A stretch of 64,000 nucleotides of DNA, taken from positions 22,612-86,611 of the forward strand of contig JAREIK010002441.1 of NCBI GenBank assembly GCA_029783825.1, in the 5' to 3' direction. This DNA comes from Sapria himalayana. Lineage: Eukaryota; Streptophyta; Magnoliopsida; Malpighiales; Rafflesiaceae. The notes beneath the pieces are model-generated. The model was not told the origin of the DNA, did not search any database, and was given only the letters and a program-made list of their open reading frames with translations. Each line of letters opens with the position of its first letter. Within the stretch, counting starts at the first letter, position 1. Below, one piece after another: positions 62,522 to 64,000 of the stretch. Position numbers and translations under genes: made by a program.

Positions 62522-64000
62522 ATGGCAATGCAGATGGCACAATCCAATGGTAAACGAAAAATATAATAAATTGAAGATGATCACATCTCAAATGATCAAA
62601 GTACTGGTAAATCCAATCATCATTTTTTCATGAACCCTCCTATTGTTACGGTAGGTTCTTCAATTCCAATTTTAAAATAAAGTCAAGGTACATTTGAACC
62701 TCAAGCTCATAAAAAGTATAAGTCTGCTGTTTGGGAAACTTATGAGATATTAGTTGATTCAGGGGGAATTGAAATAGGTAGGGCACCTTGTATATGGTGT
62801 AGGAAAAAATACTTGGCAAAAAGTGATCAAGGTACTTCGGGTTTATGGAAATACTTGAGAATGACTTGTAAAAAATTTCCACACAAAAAAGAATTAATAG
62901 AAGCTCACAAAGATAATGGCAAGTCACAATCTTTGTTGAGTTTCACTAAAGGTACTAGTTCAGAGGATAACAAATTAACTTGTTGGCAATTTGATCAACA
63001 CCTAGTTAGGGAGGCTTTGGTGAAAATGATCATAAAATATGAATTGTTTTTTTTGTTTTGTTGAAAGGGATGAGTTTAAGGAGTTTTGTGATGTTAATGT
63101 GCCTCAATTTAAAATTCCATCTAGGCACCCCACATTGAGGGATTGTTTTTCTTTGCTTGTGAAAGAAAAGAAGAAATTATTTGAGGGCATATTATCTCAT
63201 TGTTGTAGAGTTTCATTGACTACCGACAAAATTTGTCTTATATATGTTTGACTGTTCATTTCATTGATTCTCAATGGAATTTGCATAAAAGCCTTTTGAA
63301 ATTTTTTGTAATTAAAAGTCATTATGGAGTTAATATTAGAAATGCTATTGAGTTTTGCATGAATGAATGGGGTTTGAGAAAGTTTATGTGCATTACTGTT
63401 CATAATGCATCAAATAATGATGTTACAATTGATTAATTGAAAAAAAAAGCTTGTGAAGAAAAGTGTTGTACCTTTGAGAGGTGAGCATTTTCATATGAGA
63501 TGTTGTGCTCATATCCTAAACTTAATTGACAGAGATTGAATTGCAGTAGTTGACGGTGCTATTCAAAAAATTAAAGGTGTGGTGAAATATGTGAGGAGCA
63601 GTCCTAAAATATTAGATATGCTTAAGTTATGTGTTGAAGAAGCAAACTTTACATATGGATCATCATTGCAATTAGATTGTCCTACAAGATGGAATTCAAC
63701 TTATTTAATCCTACAAACTAATATAAAATATCAAAAACAATTTGATAAGTTGGAGGACAAAGACAACAGGTTTTTGAAGGAGTTTGGTTCAAATGTTCCA
63801 ACTGAGAGAGACTGAACAAATGCCAAAATGTTGGTTCATTTCTTGAAAACTTTTTATGAGGTATCTTGTAAATTTTCTGGTTCATAATATTCTACCTCTA
63901 GTGTTTATTTTCCTAAGATTATTCGAATTTTGAAAAAAATTGAGATTTGTGAAAATAGTAGAAATACAATGGTGTCTGAAATGGGTATGAAAATGAGGCA
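62522..64000 (+). pseudogene. hAT transposase pseudogene, copy 3 (partial at window end)
   Basis: The pseudogene starts with MAMQMAQSNGKRKI and then hits stops. A BED finger follows at about 62,705-62,880: the SAVWETYE aromatic block, PCIWC for the Cx2C pair, and GLWKYLRMTC with Tyr at the usual His position. Next come LVREALVKMIIKYEL, a one-base frame shift at about 63,050, and EFKEFCDVNVPQFK through RVSLTTD. A short deletion removes the TWT that copy 1 keeps. A second frame continues as YICLTVHFIDSQWN to MCITVHNASNND, where the family's second catalytic Asp (TVDNAS) is His, followed by a stop. The last frame carries KYVRSSPKILDML and CPTRWNSTY up to the window edge. Neighbouring pieces agree closely with copy 1. 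The gene is inactive, with at least three frame breaks. Confidence 0.92.
62705..62880 (+). other. BED-type zinc finger remnant, copy 3
   Basis: YKSAVWETYEIL, then PCIWC and KYLAKSDQGTSGLWKY, then MTC, follows the BED layout (aromatic block, Cx2C, then His and Cys). The His is Tyr, as also in copy 1. BED fingers bind DNA near transposon ends in this family. Confidence 0.8.

Larger units (their letters stand above)
61912..64000 (+). mobile_element. hAT transposon copy 3, cut by window end
   Basis: This is the third copy of the same hAT family, in forward orientation. It starts with TAGGGCTGCTCACG, the best-preserved terminal repeat here, followed by the CCCGAAGTCTTGTCCCG subterminal region, a long TA tract and the transposase pseudogene from 62,522. 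The last base corresponds to about 16,385 in copy 1, so about 650 bp of the gene and the distal end lie outside. It lies in a forward satellite block, so its orientation relative to the satellite is the same as for copies 1 and 2. Confidence 0.9.

Noticed and set aside
1..64000. Plastid or mitochondrial DNA because of extreme AT content
   Set aside because: No organellar gene, tRNA or rRNA is present, and the satellite, hAT and LINE content is nuclear.

Overview
The window looks like heterochromatic nuclear DNA of a land plant, probably an angiosperm. The evidence is three related hAT (Ac-type, RICESLEEPER-like) transposons with BED-finger transposase remnants, a plant-type LINE tail carrying RNase H remnants, TTTAGG/CCTAAA-like motifs, and no bacterial gene organisation. 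I see no intact host gene, tRNA, rRNA or CRISPR array. Every recognisable protein-coding stretch is a broken transposon gene.

About three quarters of the window (roughly 48 of 64 kb) is one extremely AT-rich tandem satellite. The unit is usually about 560-600 bp, with shortened (about 420 bp) and lengthened (about 670 bp) variants, giving about 80 units. Each unit has two landmarks. One is a single palindrome centred on AAAGGTTATAACCTTT. The other is a segment of about 80 bp made of some ten degenerate 8-bp repeats, NNTAAANN on one strand and TTTAGGNG-like on the other. Units run in one orientation over 1-10,885, in the opposite orientation over about 10,915-59,316, and flip back over 59,317-61,911. 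Within the array, multi-unit blocks recur with shared private variants, so there is higher-order structure.

Four kinds of foreign DNA interrupt the array. (1) hAT elements lie at 14,759-18,492 (minus), about 42,427-45,103 (minus, internally deleted) and 61,912 to the window end (plus). (2) A composite unidentified module of about 2.47 kb occurs twice, at 22,630-25,095 and 47,467-49,940. (3) A truncated LINE 3' end lies at 25,878-27,430. (4) An LTR-like fragment of about 560 bp lies at 56,698-57,260. The three hAT copies sit in the same position of the same satellite variant and share more than 1 kb of diagnostic flank, and the 2.47-kb module copies also share flanks. The best reading is that a few insertions were later multiplied, and in one case inverted, by rearrangement of the satellite itself.

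Boundaries between satellite and inserts were placed by eye and are good to a few bases at the hAT ends and about 10-20 bp elsewhere. Similarity statements are visual comparisons, not computed identities.
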